Positions 25,260 to 34,654 of a DNA stretch of 64,000 nt are shown piece after piece. The stretch is taken from assembly GCA_963824085.1 (NCBI GenBank), contig CAWGNT010000014.1, positions 1 to 64,000 of the forward strand. Reading direction: 5' to 3'. Origin of the DNA: JARRNE01 sp963824085. GTDB taxonomy: Bacteria > Pseudomonadota > Gammaproteobacteria > Chromatiales > Chromatiaceae. Both the position numbers and the translations under genes were made by a program. The notes below the pieces were generated by a model, which saw only the letters and a list, made by a program, of their open reading frames with translations, made no database searches and was not told the origin of the DNA. Position 1 is the stretch's first letter, and each line of letters opens with the position of its first letter.

Positions 25260-27002
25260 ATGAACCCGTTTCGAGTCCCAATCAGCCGAGCGACCTGGGT
25301 TCGATTCGTCGACATGCTGAAGGCCCTTGGCCGCTCCCGCGTCGGCGGAAAGGCCAAGGGCATGTTCATCCTATTGATTGTCTTCCTCTTTGGAATCAAC
25401 GGCCTGAACGTGGTGAACAGCTATGTTGGCCGCGATTTCATGACGGCCATCGAGCACCGGCAATTGGGCGCATTCGCCCGTCTCGCCCTCCTCTACGTCG
25501 GCGTCTTCGCGGCGTCCACAATAGTGGCGGTGTACTACCGCTACGCCGAAGAACGCCTCGGACTCTTGTGGCGCAAATGGCTCACCGAGCGTGCGATCAT
25601 CCGTTATCTCGACGACCGCACCTATTTCCGCCTTCACGAGGCGGGCGATCTGCCGAACCCGGACCAACGCATCTCCGAGGACATTCGCGCCCTCACCGCG
25701 ACCACCCTGTCCTTCGTTCTGATGATCCTCAACGCGAGCTTCACGGTGATCGCCTTCTCGGGCGTCATGTGGAGCATCAGCCCCTTGCTCTTCGTAGTCG
25801 CCGTCCTCTATGCCGCCCTCGGGTCACTCATGACCATCCTGCTCGGGCGGCCCTTGGTCCGGCTGAACTACGATCAGCTGGACAAGGAGGCCAATTTTCG
25901 CGCGCGCCTCGTCCACATGCGTGAGAACGCAGAATCCATTGCCCTGCTGCGGCGTGAAGGCCGGCTGCGGAACCGGCTGTTGACGAGACTCGATGAGCTG
26001 ACCTCCAACTTTCAACGCATCATCGAGGTGAACCGAAATCTCGGATTCTTCACCACCGGTTACAACTACATGATCCAGATCATCCCCGCACTGGTGGTGG
26101 CTCCCCTCTTTATACATGGGCACGCGGAGTTCGGTGTCATCAGCCAATCGGCCATGGCCTTCGGCCATCTGCTCGGCGCCTTTTCGCTGATCGTCACGCA
26201 GTTCCAGTCAATCTCGACCTACACGGCGGTGATTGCTCGCCTGAGCGCGCTCGGCGATGCCATGGACCGGGCCGAGCGGCGCACCGATCGCCTCCAGCTG
26301 TGCGGCAACTGCGGACGCGTAGCGTTCGAGGGGCTCACTTTACGCTCGCCCCGGAGCGGTCGCGTGCTCGTCAACGACCTCAGGCTTTCGGTCCCGCACG
26401 GGACCTGCCTCCTAATCCGGGCGCCGAACGAATCCGCAAAGACTGCCCTCTTCCGCGCCACTGCCGGCCTCTGGGACGAGGGCGAAGGCCGGATTCTCCG
26501 ACCCAATCACGACGACATCCTGTTCCTTCCAGAGCGACCTTACCTGCCGCCCGGCACCTTGCGGGAGATTCTGCTCCGCACCGGGACGGAAGAACGGTTC
26601 ACCGATGAGCGCATCCTCTCGACGCTGCGCGCCCTGAAGCTGGAGCCAGTCCTCGCACGAGCCGGGGGGCTGGACGTGGAACGTAACTGGGGTGACCTTC
26701 TGTCGCTGGCCGAGCAACAAGTCCTGGCCTTTTCCCGGGTGCTGCTAGCCAAACCCAGCTTCGTCTTCCTCGATCACCCAAGCCGTGCGCTGAGCGAGTG
26801 CCAAACGGACGACCTCCTGCAGATGCTTCGGAACAACGGGATCACATACCTCACGTTAGGTGATGATGACGACGACCCAGCCTTCTACGACCAATTGGTC
26901 GAGATTGCCCAGGACGGATCGTGCACGCTGAGCGCGCCCAATACCGCTGGCGTAGGGCCGGTGCCCGAGGCGGCAGCCGGCGGCTCGGCCTCGCCTCGCT
27001 GA
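25260..27002 (+). CDS. SbmA/YddA-type ABC protein with degenerate ATPase domain
   Basis: 580 residues. A membrane domain with about five to six helices (35-320) carries the family sequences GRDFMTAIEHRQ, LWRKWLTERAIIRYL, NPDQRISEDIRALT and NAESIALLRREG. A nucleotide-binding domain (about 352-560) follows, but its motifs are altered: Walker A is APNESAKT (388-395, last glycine replaced by A393), the Q-loop glutamine is E425 (FLPERPYLP), the signature is LSLAEQQ, the catalytic Glu after Walker B is H506 (FVFLDH) and the switch histidine is replaced by an Asp run (about 535-539). ATP hydrolysis is therefore unlikely. It may work as a proton-driven porter like SbmA, whose relatives lack an ATPase domain. 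Confidence 0.85.
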   Translation: MNPFRVPISRATWVRFVDMLKALGRSRVGGKAKGMFILLIVFLFGINGLNVVNSYVGRDFMTAIEHRQLGAFARLALLYVGVFAASTIVAVYYRYAEERLGLLWRKWLTERAIIRYLDDRTYFRLHEAGDLPNPDQRISEDIRALTATTLSFVLMILNASFTVIAFSGVMWSISPLLFVVAVLYAALGSLMTILLGRPLVRLNYDQLDKEANFRARLVHMRENAESIALLRREGRLRNRLLTRLDELTSNFQRIIEVNRNLGFFTTGYNYMIQIIPALVVAPLFIHGHAEFGVISQSAMAFGHLLGAFSLIVTQFQSISTYTAVIARLSALGDAMDRAERRTDRLQLCGNCGRVAFEGLTLRSPRSGRVLVNDLRLSVPHGTCLLIRAPNESAKTALFRATAGLWDEGEGRILRPNHDDILFLPERPYLPPGTLREILLRTGTEERFTDERILSTLRALKLEPVLARAGGLDVERNWGDLLSLAEQQVLAFSRVLLAKPSFVFLDHPSRALSECQTDDLLQMLRNNGITYLTLGDDDDDPAFYDQLVEIAQDGSCTLSAPNTAGVGPVPEAAAGGSASPR

Positions 27003-27095
27003 GCGATACCATACCGAGCTCCCCCGACTTTTCCGCTTCTCTACCAGTGGGGACGGAGAGCTGACTATGAGGGCTGGTCACCACACCTGAACACC

Positions 27096-28463
27096 ATGGC
27101 CGATTCCACACCCTTTCCTGCCGACTTCCTTTGGGGCGCCGCCACATCCGCCTATCAGGTCGAGGGGTCCCCCCTGGCGGACGGGGCCGGCGCTAGCATC
27201 TGGCAGCGTTTTTCTCACAGCCCGGGACGGGTCGCCAACGGCGACACGGGAGATGTCGCCTGCGATCACTATCGACGCAGCGCGGACGACATCCGGCTCA
27301 TGGCGCACATGGGACTCAACGCCTACCGCTTCAGCATCGCCTGGGGACGCGTCCTCCCGGAGGGGTCCGGCCGCATCAACCCCAGGGGCGTCGCGTTCTA
27401 TCAAAGCCTGGTCGATCGACTGTTGGCCCATGGAATCGAGCCCATGGTCACCCTCTACCATTGGGACCTGCCCACAGCGCTCGACGACCGCGGCGGATGG
27501 CTGAATCGCGATACCGCCGGCCGGTTTGCCGACTACGCCGAGGCCATGTTCCGCGCCCTGGGCGACCGCGTACGGCTCTGGGTCACCCTGAATGAGCCTT
27601 GGGTCATCGCCGTAGGCGGCTACCTGCAGGGCGACTTCGCACCTGGACACCGCAGCGTATCCGAGGCGCCCGCCGTCGCTCACAACCTGCTGCTGGCCCA
27701 TGCATCGGCGCTCGAGGCATGTCGCGCCTGGGGACAGCAGCAGATCGGCATTGCGGTCAACCTGGAGCCGCAGCATGCGGCATCCGACGCCCCCGCGGAC
27801 CGCGACGCCGCCGACAGGCGGGACGCCTTCATCAATCGCTGGTTTCTGGACCCCCTGCTCCTCGGCCGCTATCCGCTGGAGCTCGCGTCCATCTTCGGCG
27901 AGGCGTGGCCTCGCTTTGCGGAGGAGGATCTGGGGCGCATCTGTGCGCCCTTGGACTTCGTGGGCGTGAACTATTACACGCGAGCCCTGGTGCGGGACGA
28001 CCCGACAGCTCTGCCGGTAAGGGCGTCCTCGCTCCGCCAGGCAGGGCGGCTGCACACGGCGATGGGCTGGGAGGTCTATCCCCAAGGCCTTACGGAGACC
28101 CTGCTCTCGATCAGGGACCGTTACGGTAGTCTGCCCCTTTACGTCACGGAGAACGGTGCCGCTTTCGACGACCCGGACCCCGCCGGCGATGAGGTCCGGG
28201 ACCCGCTACGGGTCGAATACCTGAGACGCCACCTGTCGGCGGCCGCCAAGGCGCTCGAGAAGGGAGCCGATCTGCGCGGGTATTTCGCCTGGTCGCTGCT
28301 GGACAACTTCGAGTGGGCACATGGCTACTCCAAGCGCTTCGGTATAGTCCACGTGGATTTCGCCAGCCAGCGGCGAACGCCCAAGGCAAGCGCGGGCTTC
28401 TACAGCGCAGTAATTGCCCAGCCAGAAGCGACCCTATCAGCCGGGCTCGACTGGGAAGACTAA
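27096..28463 (+). CDS. GH1 beta-glucosidase
   Basis: 455 residues, a normal length for the family. The N-terminal signature FLWGAATSAYQVEG is complete. The acid/base is E167 in TLNEPW and the nucleophile is E352 in VTENGAAF. The substrate-site pieces YHWDLP and SLLDNFEWAHGY are intact. It should hydrolyse beta-glucosides in the cytoplasm. It follows the ABC gene by 93 bases on the same strand, so import and hydrolysis of an oligosaccharide could be linked, though the ribosome site (GAGGG) is rather distant. Confidence 0.93.
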   Translation: MADSTPFPADFLWGAATSAYQVEGSPLADGAGASIWQRFSHSPGRVANGDTGDVACDHYRRSADDIRLMAHMGLNAYRFSIAWGRVLPEGSGRINPRGVAFYQSLVDRLLAHGIEPMVTLYHWDLPTALDDRGGWLNRDTAGRFADYAEAMFRALGDRVRLWVTLNEPWVIAVGGYLQGDFAPGHRSVSEAPAVAHNLLLAHASALEACRAWGQQQIGIAVNLEPQHAASDAPADRDAADRRDAFINRWFLDPLLLGRYPLELASIFGEAWPRFAEEDLGRICAPLDFVGVNYYTRALVRDDPTALPVRASSLRQAGRLHTAMGWEVYPQGLTETLLSIRDRYGSLPLYVTENGAAFDDPDPAGDEVRDPLRVEYLRRHLSAAAKALEKGADLRGYFAWSLLDNFEWAHGYSKRFGIVHVDFASQRRTPKASAGFYSAVIAQPEATLSAGLDWED

Positions 28464-28635
28464 GGCGACGTGGCCCAAAAGTGTTGCCTACTCGCAATTG
28501 GTTGCCTCAGTAACGTGACGGCGGGCTGACCCTGGCCTTCTGCTCTACGACTTTTCGTAGTGCAGCCATTTGCCCGTAGAATGGCGTCAGCCAGCGTAGG
28601 CATACCGTTCCCAATTGGGCTTTCGCTTTTTTCCG

Positions 28636-30402
28636 ATGCGCTTTCCTACGACGACCAGTAGCAGGATCTCCTGCCTCGTCCTCCTCATGTTTTGCGCGGC
28701 AGCGCCCGTTCGGGCAGCAGACCCTCCTGCTAACCAGTCCACGCCGACCGCAGCCGAGTCTCCGGCCGCGGCTGGGCAGTACCCACGCGAGCCGACACGC
28801 GAAGCGCGGTTGAGCACCATCCTTCAATCGATCAAGGCGGCGGAGGCCGAGCGCGCGGACATCAAGAAACGCCTCAAGACTGCCGCCACCGAAGCGGACA
28901 AGAAGGAGCTGGAGGAAGACGTCAAAAGGCTCACCCAACGCCTTGAGGAGCTCAACACCTCGTTCGAGGAGCTGGTCACCGGCGGGACAAGCATCGCGGC
29001 CCTGGAGAACGAGATCGAGCAGAAGCCCGTCGACTGGAAGCAAGAGTTCGAGGACATCGTCCGCCCGCTCCTGCAGGAGGTCAAGCGGATGACCGAGCGG
29101 CCGCGGACAATCGAACGGCTACGCAGCGAGCAGACGGTCTACGAGGACCGTCTCGAGACGGCCGATCGGGCGCTGGCCCGGATCGATGAGACCATGGGGC
29201 AAACGGACTCTGCAGCCGTCAAAAAGCTGCTAGAGGGGCTCCAGGAAGACTGGAAGAGCCACCGTGCGGATGCGGCGAGCCGGCTGCAGCTGGTCAGGGG
29301 TCAACTCGAGCGATTGTTGGCACCTGAAGACAACGACGGCCATGGGTTCGTCGCCGCGCTGCGCGAGTTCTTCTCGGGTCGCGGCCTCAGCGCCCTGTTG
29401 GCGGTTGCGGGTTTTGCAGTCACCTATCTCTTGTTGGTTTCCGCCGGCGCCCTGATCGGACGCTTGTTTTTGCGGCAACGAGAGACCAAGACCCGCCGCC
29501 TCGCCAAGGCAGGCGGCATGCTATTTCGGGTCTTTTCCCTTTTCGCCGCCTTGCTCGCCGCCATGGCGATCCTGTACGTGCGCGGCGACTGGCTCATCCT
29601 TGGCCTGCTCATCCTGCTGATGTTCGGCGTCCTCCTCGCGTTGCGCAACTCGCTCCCGCGCTACGTCGACGAGCTGCGCATCCTGTTCAACCTGGGCGGC
29701 GTGCGCGAAGGCGAGCGTGTCCTGTACAAGGGAATTCCGTGGCGGATCAAGTCGCTGAACTTCTATTCGACGCTGCACAATCCGCTGCTGCGCGGTGGCA
29801 CCGTGCGAGTCCCCATCGCCGAGATGGCGGACCTGCAATCCCGCCAGTACGTGAAAGAGGAGCCCTGGTTTCCGAGCCGGGAGAACGACTTCGTCATCCT
29901 GGACGGCGACGTCTTCGGCAAGGTGCTGCTGCAGACGCCGGAAGTCGTTCAGCTGCAGGTGATCGGGTCAACTAAGACCTTCGCCGTGGCCGACTATCTG
30001 GGCCAGCATCCGCGCAACCTGTCCCTGGACGGGTTCGCCGTCCCGCTGACCTTCGGGCTCGACTATCGGCACCAGGCCGACATTCTCACGACCATCGTGA
30101 CCCGGATGCGGGAGTACCTCGAGGAACGGATCAACCAGCAGGCATTCCACCCCCACTTGAAGGACCTGATCGTCGACTTCAACGAGGCCGCAAGCTCATC
30201 GCTGAATCTGATCATAGTCGCCGTCTTCAATGGCGCAGCGGCCGAGCACTACTGGTCGATCCGGCGCTTCTTGCAGCGCACGGCGGTGGACGCCTGCAAC
30301 CGCTACGGGTGGACGATTCCGTTCGACCAGCTCACATTGCATATCCCCGAGCAGGGCGGTCCGTTTCGAGCGAACGGCCTCGCGCCTCCAGCGGCGGCCT
30401 AG
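28636..30402 (+). CDS. MscS-family mechanosensitive channel with coiled-coil periplasmic region
   Basis: 588 residues from the ATG at 28636; a TTG seven codons earlier is possible. A signal peptide (LVLLMFCAAAPVRAA) is followed by a long charged coiled coil (about 50-230), three hydrophobic helices (about 250-275, 295-315 and 320-340) and an MscS-like beta domain (about 345-585), though the usual Gly/Ala-rich pore helix is poorly conserved. The large periplasmic coiled coil resembles MscK-type homologues in plan, at about half their length. It would release solutes or transmit tension under osmotic downshock. Confidence 0.8.
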   Translation: MRFPTTTSSRISCLVLLMFCAAAPVRAADPPANQSTPTAAESPAAAGQYPREPTREARLSTILQSIKAAEAERADIKKRLKTAATEADKKELEEDVKRLTQRLEELNTSFEELVTGGTSIAALENEIEQKPVDWKQEFEDIVRPLLQEVKRMTERPRTIERLRSEQTVYEDRLETADRALARIDETMGQTDSAAVKKLLEGLQEDWKSHRADAASRLQLVRGQLERLLAPEDNDGHGFVAALREFFSGRGLSALLAVAGFAVTYLLLVSAGALIGRLFLRQRETKTRRLAKAGGMLFRVFSLFAALLAAMAILYVRGDWLILGLLILLMFGVLLALRNSLPRYVDELRILFNLGGVREGERVLYKGIPWRIKSLNFYSTLHNPLLRGGTVRVPIAEMADLQSRQYVKEEPWFPSRENDFVILDGDVFGKVLLQTPEVVQLQVIGSTKTFAVADYLGQHPRNLSLDGFAVPLTFGLDYRHQADILTTIVTRMREYLEERINQQAFHPHLKDLIVDFNEAASSSLNLIIVAVFNGAAAEHYWSIRRFLQRTAVDACNRYGWTIPFDQLTLHIPEQGGPFRANGLAPPAAA

Positions 30403-30459
30403 GGCGATATCTGTCCGGTCCTGAACCAGCAGACTGGTAGGTTCCTTGCCCGCGACCCC

Positions 30460-31005
30460 TTAGGAAGCGGCGAGTCCCCGCTCACCTTCCAGCCATTGCA
30501 GGATGAAGCCGACGACTTCCTCGGGCGCGTTGAGATCGAGCCGCGGCAGCTCTCGCGCGGGGCTGAAGGGTACATCGCTCGCGACCGCAATCACGTCCAC
30601 GTCTGTCGCATGGATCATTGGCTTCCCCAGCACAGGGCGGTAGAGCTCGATCTTGGGGATAGGCTCGTGCTTGAACCCCTCCACCAGGATCAAATCGAGA
30701 CCCCGGGCATCCAAGCAGGAGAGCACATCCGGAAGCTGCGGCTCCCGCGAGTGCGACGCGAGCTCCCTGATGCAGGCCATACGGTGGCGCGAGGCGATCA
30801 CGATCTGATCGGCGCCGGCTTTGCGCAGCTCGTAACTGTCCTTGCCCGGCTGGTCGATATCGAAGGTATGGTGCGCGTGTTTGAGCAGCGCCAGCCGCAG
30901 CCCTCGCGCCTTGAGCAGTGGGATGAGCTTGACGAGCAGGCTCGTCTTGCCTGTACCGCTGTAGGCACAAAACCCGAGCACCGGCACCCGGCTATCGATC
31001 GTCAA
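30460..31005 (-). CDS. mobB: Molybdopterin-guanine dinucleotide biosynthesis protein MobB
   Basis: 181 residues. The P-loop GFCAYSGTGKTSL (about 11-23) and the family blocks LLKHAHHTFDID, GKDSYELRKAGA and LVEGFKHEPIPKIELYR are intact. MobB is a GTP-binding helper of MobA in attaching GMP to molybdopterin. It begins at a TTG whose TGA overlaps the mobA stop codon, so translation is coupled; GGGAG precedes it. It converges on the channel gene. Confidence 0.94.
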   Translation of the reverse strand: MTIDSRVPVLGFCAYSGTGKTSLLVKLIPLLKARGLRLALLKHAHHTFDIDQPGKDSYELRKAGADQIVIASRHRMACIRELASHSREPQLPDVLSCLDARGLDLILVEGFKHEPIPKIELYRPVLGKPMIHATDVDVIAVASDVPFSPARELPRLDLNAPEEVVGFILQWLEGERGLAAS

Positions 31006-31610
31006 GGTTTCAGCTCCCGCTCGAGGAGCGCCGAGTCCGCGGGCGAGTTGACATTGGCAAAGCTCTTGGGGCGGTCGCTGAGATCGGCCAGGGCCACGCG
31101 GTGCCGGGCATACCAGCGATCGATCTTGCGCTCTCCTTCGCTCAGGAAGCCGTGCAGACTCGGCGCTAACGACACGGGCAGCAGCGCATAGACCGGCTGC
31201 ATGCGCTCGCCGTCGCTGGCCACCGCGATCTCCGCCTGCTCCCTGGCCAGGGCGCTGCGCAGGCGCTCCACCAGGTCGCGCGCCAAAAACGGGCCGTCAC
31301 AGGGGGCAGTCACGATCCAAGGTGTCGCGGCCGCCGCCATGGCGCTGGCGAACCCCGCCAGCGGGCCCTGAAAACCATCGATGTCATCCGCGACCACGGG
31401 ACACCCGTAGGCCGCATAGATCTCCCGATGGCGGTTGGCGTTGATAAGCAGGGCACGAACCTGGGGCCTGAGTGCCTCGATGACCCACTCGATCAGGGGT
31501 CGCCCCGAGAAGTGCACCAGGCCCTTGTCCTGTCCGCCCATGCGGCGCGCCATGCCGCCCGCCAGGATGACGCCGGTGACGGTCTCTCGCGAGGGTATCT
31601 CGTTGCTCAT
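31002..31610 (-). CDS. mobA: Molybdenum cofactor guanylyltransferase MobA
   Basis: 202 residues. The nucleotidyltransferase signature GVILAGGMARRMGGQDKGLV (about 13-32) is complete, followed by GPLAGFASAM and the metal-binding TAPCDGPFL. It transfers GMP from GTP to Mo-molybdopterin to make the bis-MGD cofactor of DMSO-reductase-family enzymes such as formate dehydrogenase. No such enzyme is in the window, but fdhD is. It is the first gene of the mobA-mobB pair. Confidence 0.95.
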   Translation of the reverse strand: MSNEIPSRETVTGVILAGGMARRMGGQDKGLVHFSGRPLIEWVIEALRPQVRALLINANRHREIYAAYGCPVVADDIDGFQGPLAGFASAMAAAATPWIVTAPCDGPFLARDLVERLRSALAREQAEIAVASDGERMQPVYALLPVSLAPSLHGFLSEGERKIDRWYARHRVALADLSDRPKSFANVNSPADSALLERELKP

Positions 31611-31627
31611 GCGTACCTCCGAATAGC

Positions 31628-31942
31628 ACCCGCGCGGAACAAGATATTGACCGCCAGCGCGGCTACGACTGGCCCGGTAACGTGCGCGAGCTGCGAAACG
31701 TCATCGAGCGCTGCCTCCTGCTGGGTAAAAGGCCCGGCCAGTGCATAGCCCCCGAGAACGATGCTGCCGAGGGCAAGGCCCTCAACGGTGACCCGTGCCT
31801 TTCCCTCGACGCGTTGCAGCGGCGCCACATCCTCAGCGTGCTCAAGGCGGCAGCGGGCAACAAGTCAGCCGCAGCGCGCACGCTCGGCATCGCGCGCAAG
31901 ACCTTGGAGCGCAAGCTCAAGGGCTGGAGCGAGGACCACTAG
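31628..31942 (+). pseudogene. C-terminal fragment of a sigma-54 activator
   Basis: The frame carries the end of an NtrC-type AAA+ domain (YDWPGNVRELRNVIERCLLL) and a complete Fis-type HTH (ALQRRHILSVLKAAAGNKSAAARTLGIARKTLERKLKGW). Everything upstream, including Walker motifs and GAFTGA, is missing, and the fragment begins abruptly next to the mobA start. It is not a copy of either full sigma-54 activator in the window. Confidence 0.75.
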
Positions 31943-32109
31943 GAACCGTTCCGGCGGCAACATCACGGTCGCGTCGAAGGAGGGCAAAGGCGCAGAGAAA
32001 ACTGCTTGCGACAAGACAAATTTCAACCAGCTCCGGCGCTACACCAAGTCACGAGCGGTTATCGACGTGTCTTGTTGGTGTGCTCCGCGTCTCTGCGATT
32101 CCAAGTCCG

Positions 32110-32379
32110 TCAATCCTGGCCCCAGACGAGCTTGCCGGACTCCCCCAGATCGTCACTGCCAGCAATGACCAACCGGTCCGCCAGGAGGCCACCGTGGCTC
32201 GACTCCAACACCCAGCGGTCGATGAGCTCCCGCGGGAACATCCACTTGCCGGTAACCTTGGTGCCGGGGATGCGCCCCTCGGCGACGAGGGCGTAGACCT
32301 TCTTCTCGTTGAGGTTCAGGTAGTCGGCAACCTGCTTGACGTCGAGGAAGCGTGGCAGTTTCTCGATGACAGCGGCCAT
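32110..32379 (-). CDS. Excisionase-type HTH protein, probably truncated HTH-PBP regulator
   Basis: 89 residues from the ATG at 32379. A MerR/excisionase-like HTH fills residues 5-60 (PRFLDVKQVADYLNLNEKKVYALVAEGRIPGTKVTGKW-FP). The tail LADRLVIAGSDD is the start of the periplasmic-binding-protein-like sensor domain that follows this HTH in full-length regulators of about 300 residues near molybdate/tungstate enzymes; here the protein ends 13 residues later. So it is probably a truncated regulator that can still bind DNA. A related PBP-like domain is fused to the MoeA at 36827. Confidence 0.6.
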   Translation of the reverse strand: MAAVIEKLPRFLDVKQVADYLNLNEKKVYALVAEGRIPGTKVTGKWMFPRELIDRWVLESSHGGLLADRLVIAGSDDLGESGKLVWGQD

Positions 32380-32453
32380 GTGGATTCGCTCTGAGCATGC
32401 GCTCAAAGGTGCGCGCAGCGCACCCTACCAGGCTGGCCTCGGGCGAGGCCGGA

Positions 32454-33341
32454 TCAGTCGTCCTCGCGCCCCGCGCCGCGGCGCCTCTCCGGGAGACCCC
32501 GCTCCTTCGGCCGCGCATCAAAGATCATGCGGTCCGCCCCGTTGTAGACAAGGAAGTGCCGACCCTTGGCGCGGGCGATCATCATGACGCCCACCTTCTG
32601 GGCCAGCTCAAGCCCCTTGTGGGTCACGCCAGATCGGGAGAGGAGCACCGGTATGCCCATCTGGGCTACCTTGATCACCATCTCCGAGGTCAGTCTACCC
32701 GTGGTGTAGAAAACCTTGTCGCCCCCGGTGACCGCGTTGAGCCACATGTAGCCTGCGATGGCATCGGCAGCGTTGTGGCGGCCCACGTCCTCGACGAAGA
32801 GCTCAATCCTTCCGCTCGCACAGAGCGCACAGCCGTGAACCGCCCCGGCCCGGCGATACACCTCGTTGTGGGCGTTCAGGGCGTCCAGCAGGGCGTAGAG
32901 CCGGGACTGACGCACGGTGACTTGCGGCAGGCGCAGCCGCTCCAGGTGCTCGCTGATGCGGCCGAACACGGTGCCCTGCCCGCACCCGCTCGTCACGGTG
33001 CGGTGCTGCAGCTTCTCCTCGAGGTCGCTCACCCCGTCGAAGGTGGTCACCGCCACCGCCTCGCTCGCCCAGTCCACCTGGATGGAGTACACCGACTCCA
33101 GACAGGGCACCAGACGCTGGTTGCGCAAGTAACCGAGGACCAGGAGCTCCGGATGGGTGCCCAGGGTCATCAGGGTCACCACCTCGCGCTTGTCGATATA
33201 CAGGGTCAGCGGCTGCTCGCCGGCGATGAAACCGTCCCGCGCCTCGCCATACTCGTCAAGCGCTGTGACCGGAAAGGCAGGCTTCAGTCCCGCGTCCGAT
33301 AGGAGTGGTCTATAGCGCGGACGCGGCTCGGGAGTGGCCAC
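32454..33341 (-). CDS. fdhD: Formate dehydrogenase sulfurtransferase FdhD
   Basis: 295 residues. The blocks GEQPLTLYIDKREVVTLMTLGTHPE, GCGQGTVF and FVEDVGRHNAADAIAGY are diagnostic. FdhD passes sulfur from IscS to the Mo/W-bisMGD cofactor. The E. coli enzyme has a CxxC pair in its active loop; here the loop reads C120-G-Q-G, keeping only the first cysteine. The start is GTG (33341) one base after the moaA stop, with GGGAGG inside the moaA tail as ribosome site. The C-terminal 20 residues are charged. Confidence 0.93.
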   Translation of the reverse strand: MATPEPRPRYRPLLSDAGLKPAFPVTALDEYGEARDGFIAGEQPLTLYIDKREVVTLMTLGTHPELLVLGYLRNQRLVPCLESVYSIQVDWASEAVAVTTFDGVSDLEEKLQHRTVTSGCGQGTVFGRISEHLERLRLPQVTVRQSRLYALLDALNAHNEVYRRAGAVHGCALCASGRIELFVEDVGRHNAADAIAGYMWLNAVTGGDKVFYTTGRLTSEMVIKVAQMGIPVLLSRSGVTHKGLELAQKVGVMMIARAKGRHFLVYNGADRMIFDARPKERGLPERRRGAGREDD

Positions 33342-33342
33342 T

Positions 33343-34356
33343 TCAACCTCCCGTGACGTTCATGTGCCGGAAGATCACGGGTTTCACCTGAAGATCGAAG
33401 TCGTGTCCTCGCGGCTTGATGGACATGGACGCCACGATCGCACGCTTCACCGCCTCGTCTTCCGTCGGATGGCCCCGGAGAACCCGGCGCAGATCGGTCG
33501 AGAACTCCTGCCCGAGACACAGCAGTAAGCGCCCCTCGGCGGTCACCCTCACGCGGTTGCAGTCGCCGCAGAAATTGTGGCTGTGCGGTGAGATGAAGCC
33601 GATGCGGATGTCGTGTCCGGCAACCCGAAAGTAGCGCGAAGGCCCGCCGGTGGTCTCGGTGGTCGGGATGAGCTCGTAACAGGCCTCGACATCGGCGCGG
33701 ATCTGATCGCTCGAGTAGTAGGCCTCCGCGCGATCATGATCGCCGATTACCCCGAGCGGCATCTCCTCGATGAAGCTGATGTCCAGCCCCCGTGCAATCG
33801 CGTACTCAACGAGATCGATTACCTCGTCGTGGTTCCGATGCTTGAGGATCACGCTGTTGAGCTTCACCCTGCGAAACCCCGCAGCCAGTGCCGCGTCTAT
33901 TCCCGCCAGGGTCTTGCCAAGCTCGCCGAGCCGTGTGATGTGGCGAAAGCGCTCGGGGCGCAAGGTGTCCAGGCTCACGTTGACCCGCGTGACGCCGGCG
34001 ACCTTGAGGTCGTTGGCGAACCGCGACAGCTGGGAGCCATTTGTAGTAATCGTAAGATCGCGAATGGCAGGCAGCTCTCCCAGTCGCTCGAAAAGCCATA
34101 GAATGTTGCGCCGCACCAGTGGCTCGCCGCCGGTGATGCGCAGCTTGGTCACTCCGAGCTCGCTGAAGCACTTCGCCAGTCGGGCCGTCTCCTCAAGGGT
34201 CAAGAGTTGGCTGCGCGGTAGGAACTGCATGTCCTCGGCCATGCAGTAGATGCAGCGCAGGTCGCAGCGGTCGGTCACGGAGAGGCGCACGTAGGTGATG
34301 TGGCGCCCAAAACGATCGATCAGCTGCTGCGGCAGCTCTCCGGTGGTCGAGTGCAT
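33343..34356 (-). CDS. moaA: GTP 3',8-cyclase MoaA
   Basis: 337 residues. The N-terminal radical-SAM cluster is C31-x3-C35-x2-C38 (CDLRCIYC) with the SAM motif ITGGEPL. The C-terminal cluster has CGDCNRVR and a later C (LLLCLGQE). The protein ends in Gly-Gly, needed for activation. It starts molybdopterin synthesis from GTP. It heads the moaA-fdhD pair on the reverse strand, and GAGGAG lies nine bases before its ATG. I looked for a Moco riboswitch in its leader and saw none. Confidence 0.96.
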   Translation of the reverse strand: MHSTTGELPQQLIDRFGRHITYVRLSVTDRCDLRCIYCMAEDMQFLPRSQLLTLEETARLAKCFSELGVTKLRITGGEPLVRRNILWLFERLGELPAIRDLTITTNGSQLSRFANDLKVAGVTRVNVSLDTLRPERFRHITRLGELGKTLAGIDAALAAGFRRVKLNSVILKHRNHDEVIDLVEYAIARGLDISFIEEMPLGVIGDHDRAEAYYSSDQIRADVEACYELIPTTETTGGPSRYFRVAGHDIRIGFISPHSHNFCGDCNRVRVTAEGRLLLCLGQEFSTDLRRVLRGHPTEDEAVKRAIVASMSIKPRGHDFDLQVKPVIFRHMNVTGG

Positions 34357-34654
34357 GTTGTGGTCTTAGCTCCTCTGGTGCGCTCGGGTGTTCTGCGAAG
34401 ACACGGAGGCAACGAACATTCCGCTTGGACCCTGCCGACGCCCAATGCAAAGCGCCGGGTGAAAGGCACAGGGCGTGGGACGAAATAACTCAAGCTTAGG
34501 CTACTGTAGGGACATTTTGTCCTAGTTCACCGTTTTCCCTTGTTTCTCCCTATCTTCCCGATGTCGCCGGATTTCCGGATTTCCGGCTCAGTCTGCTGCG
34601 ATGGTACGCCGCTTGCCCTCGTTATTGTCTCTGACGCCGCTCCGGGGTTGACAA

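Noticed and set aside
34357..34500. Possible Moco riboswitch upstream of moaA
   Set aside because: The conserved core and pairing of that RNA could not be found in the leader.
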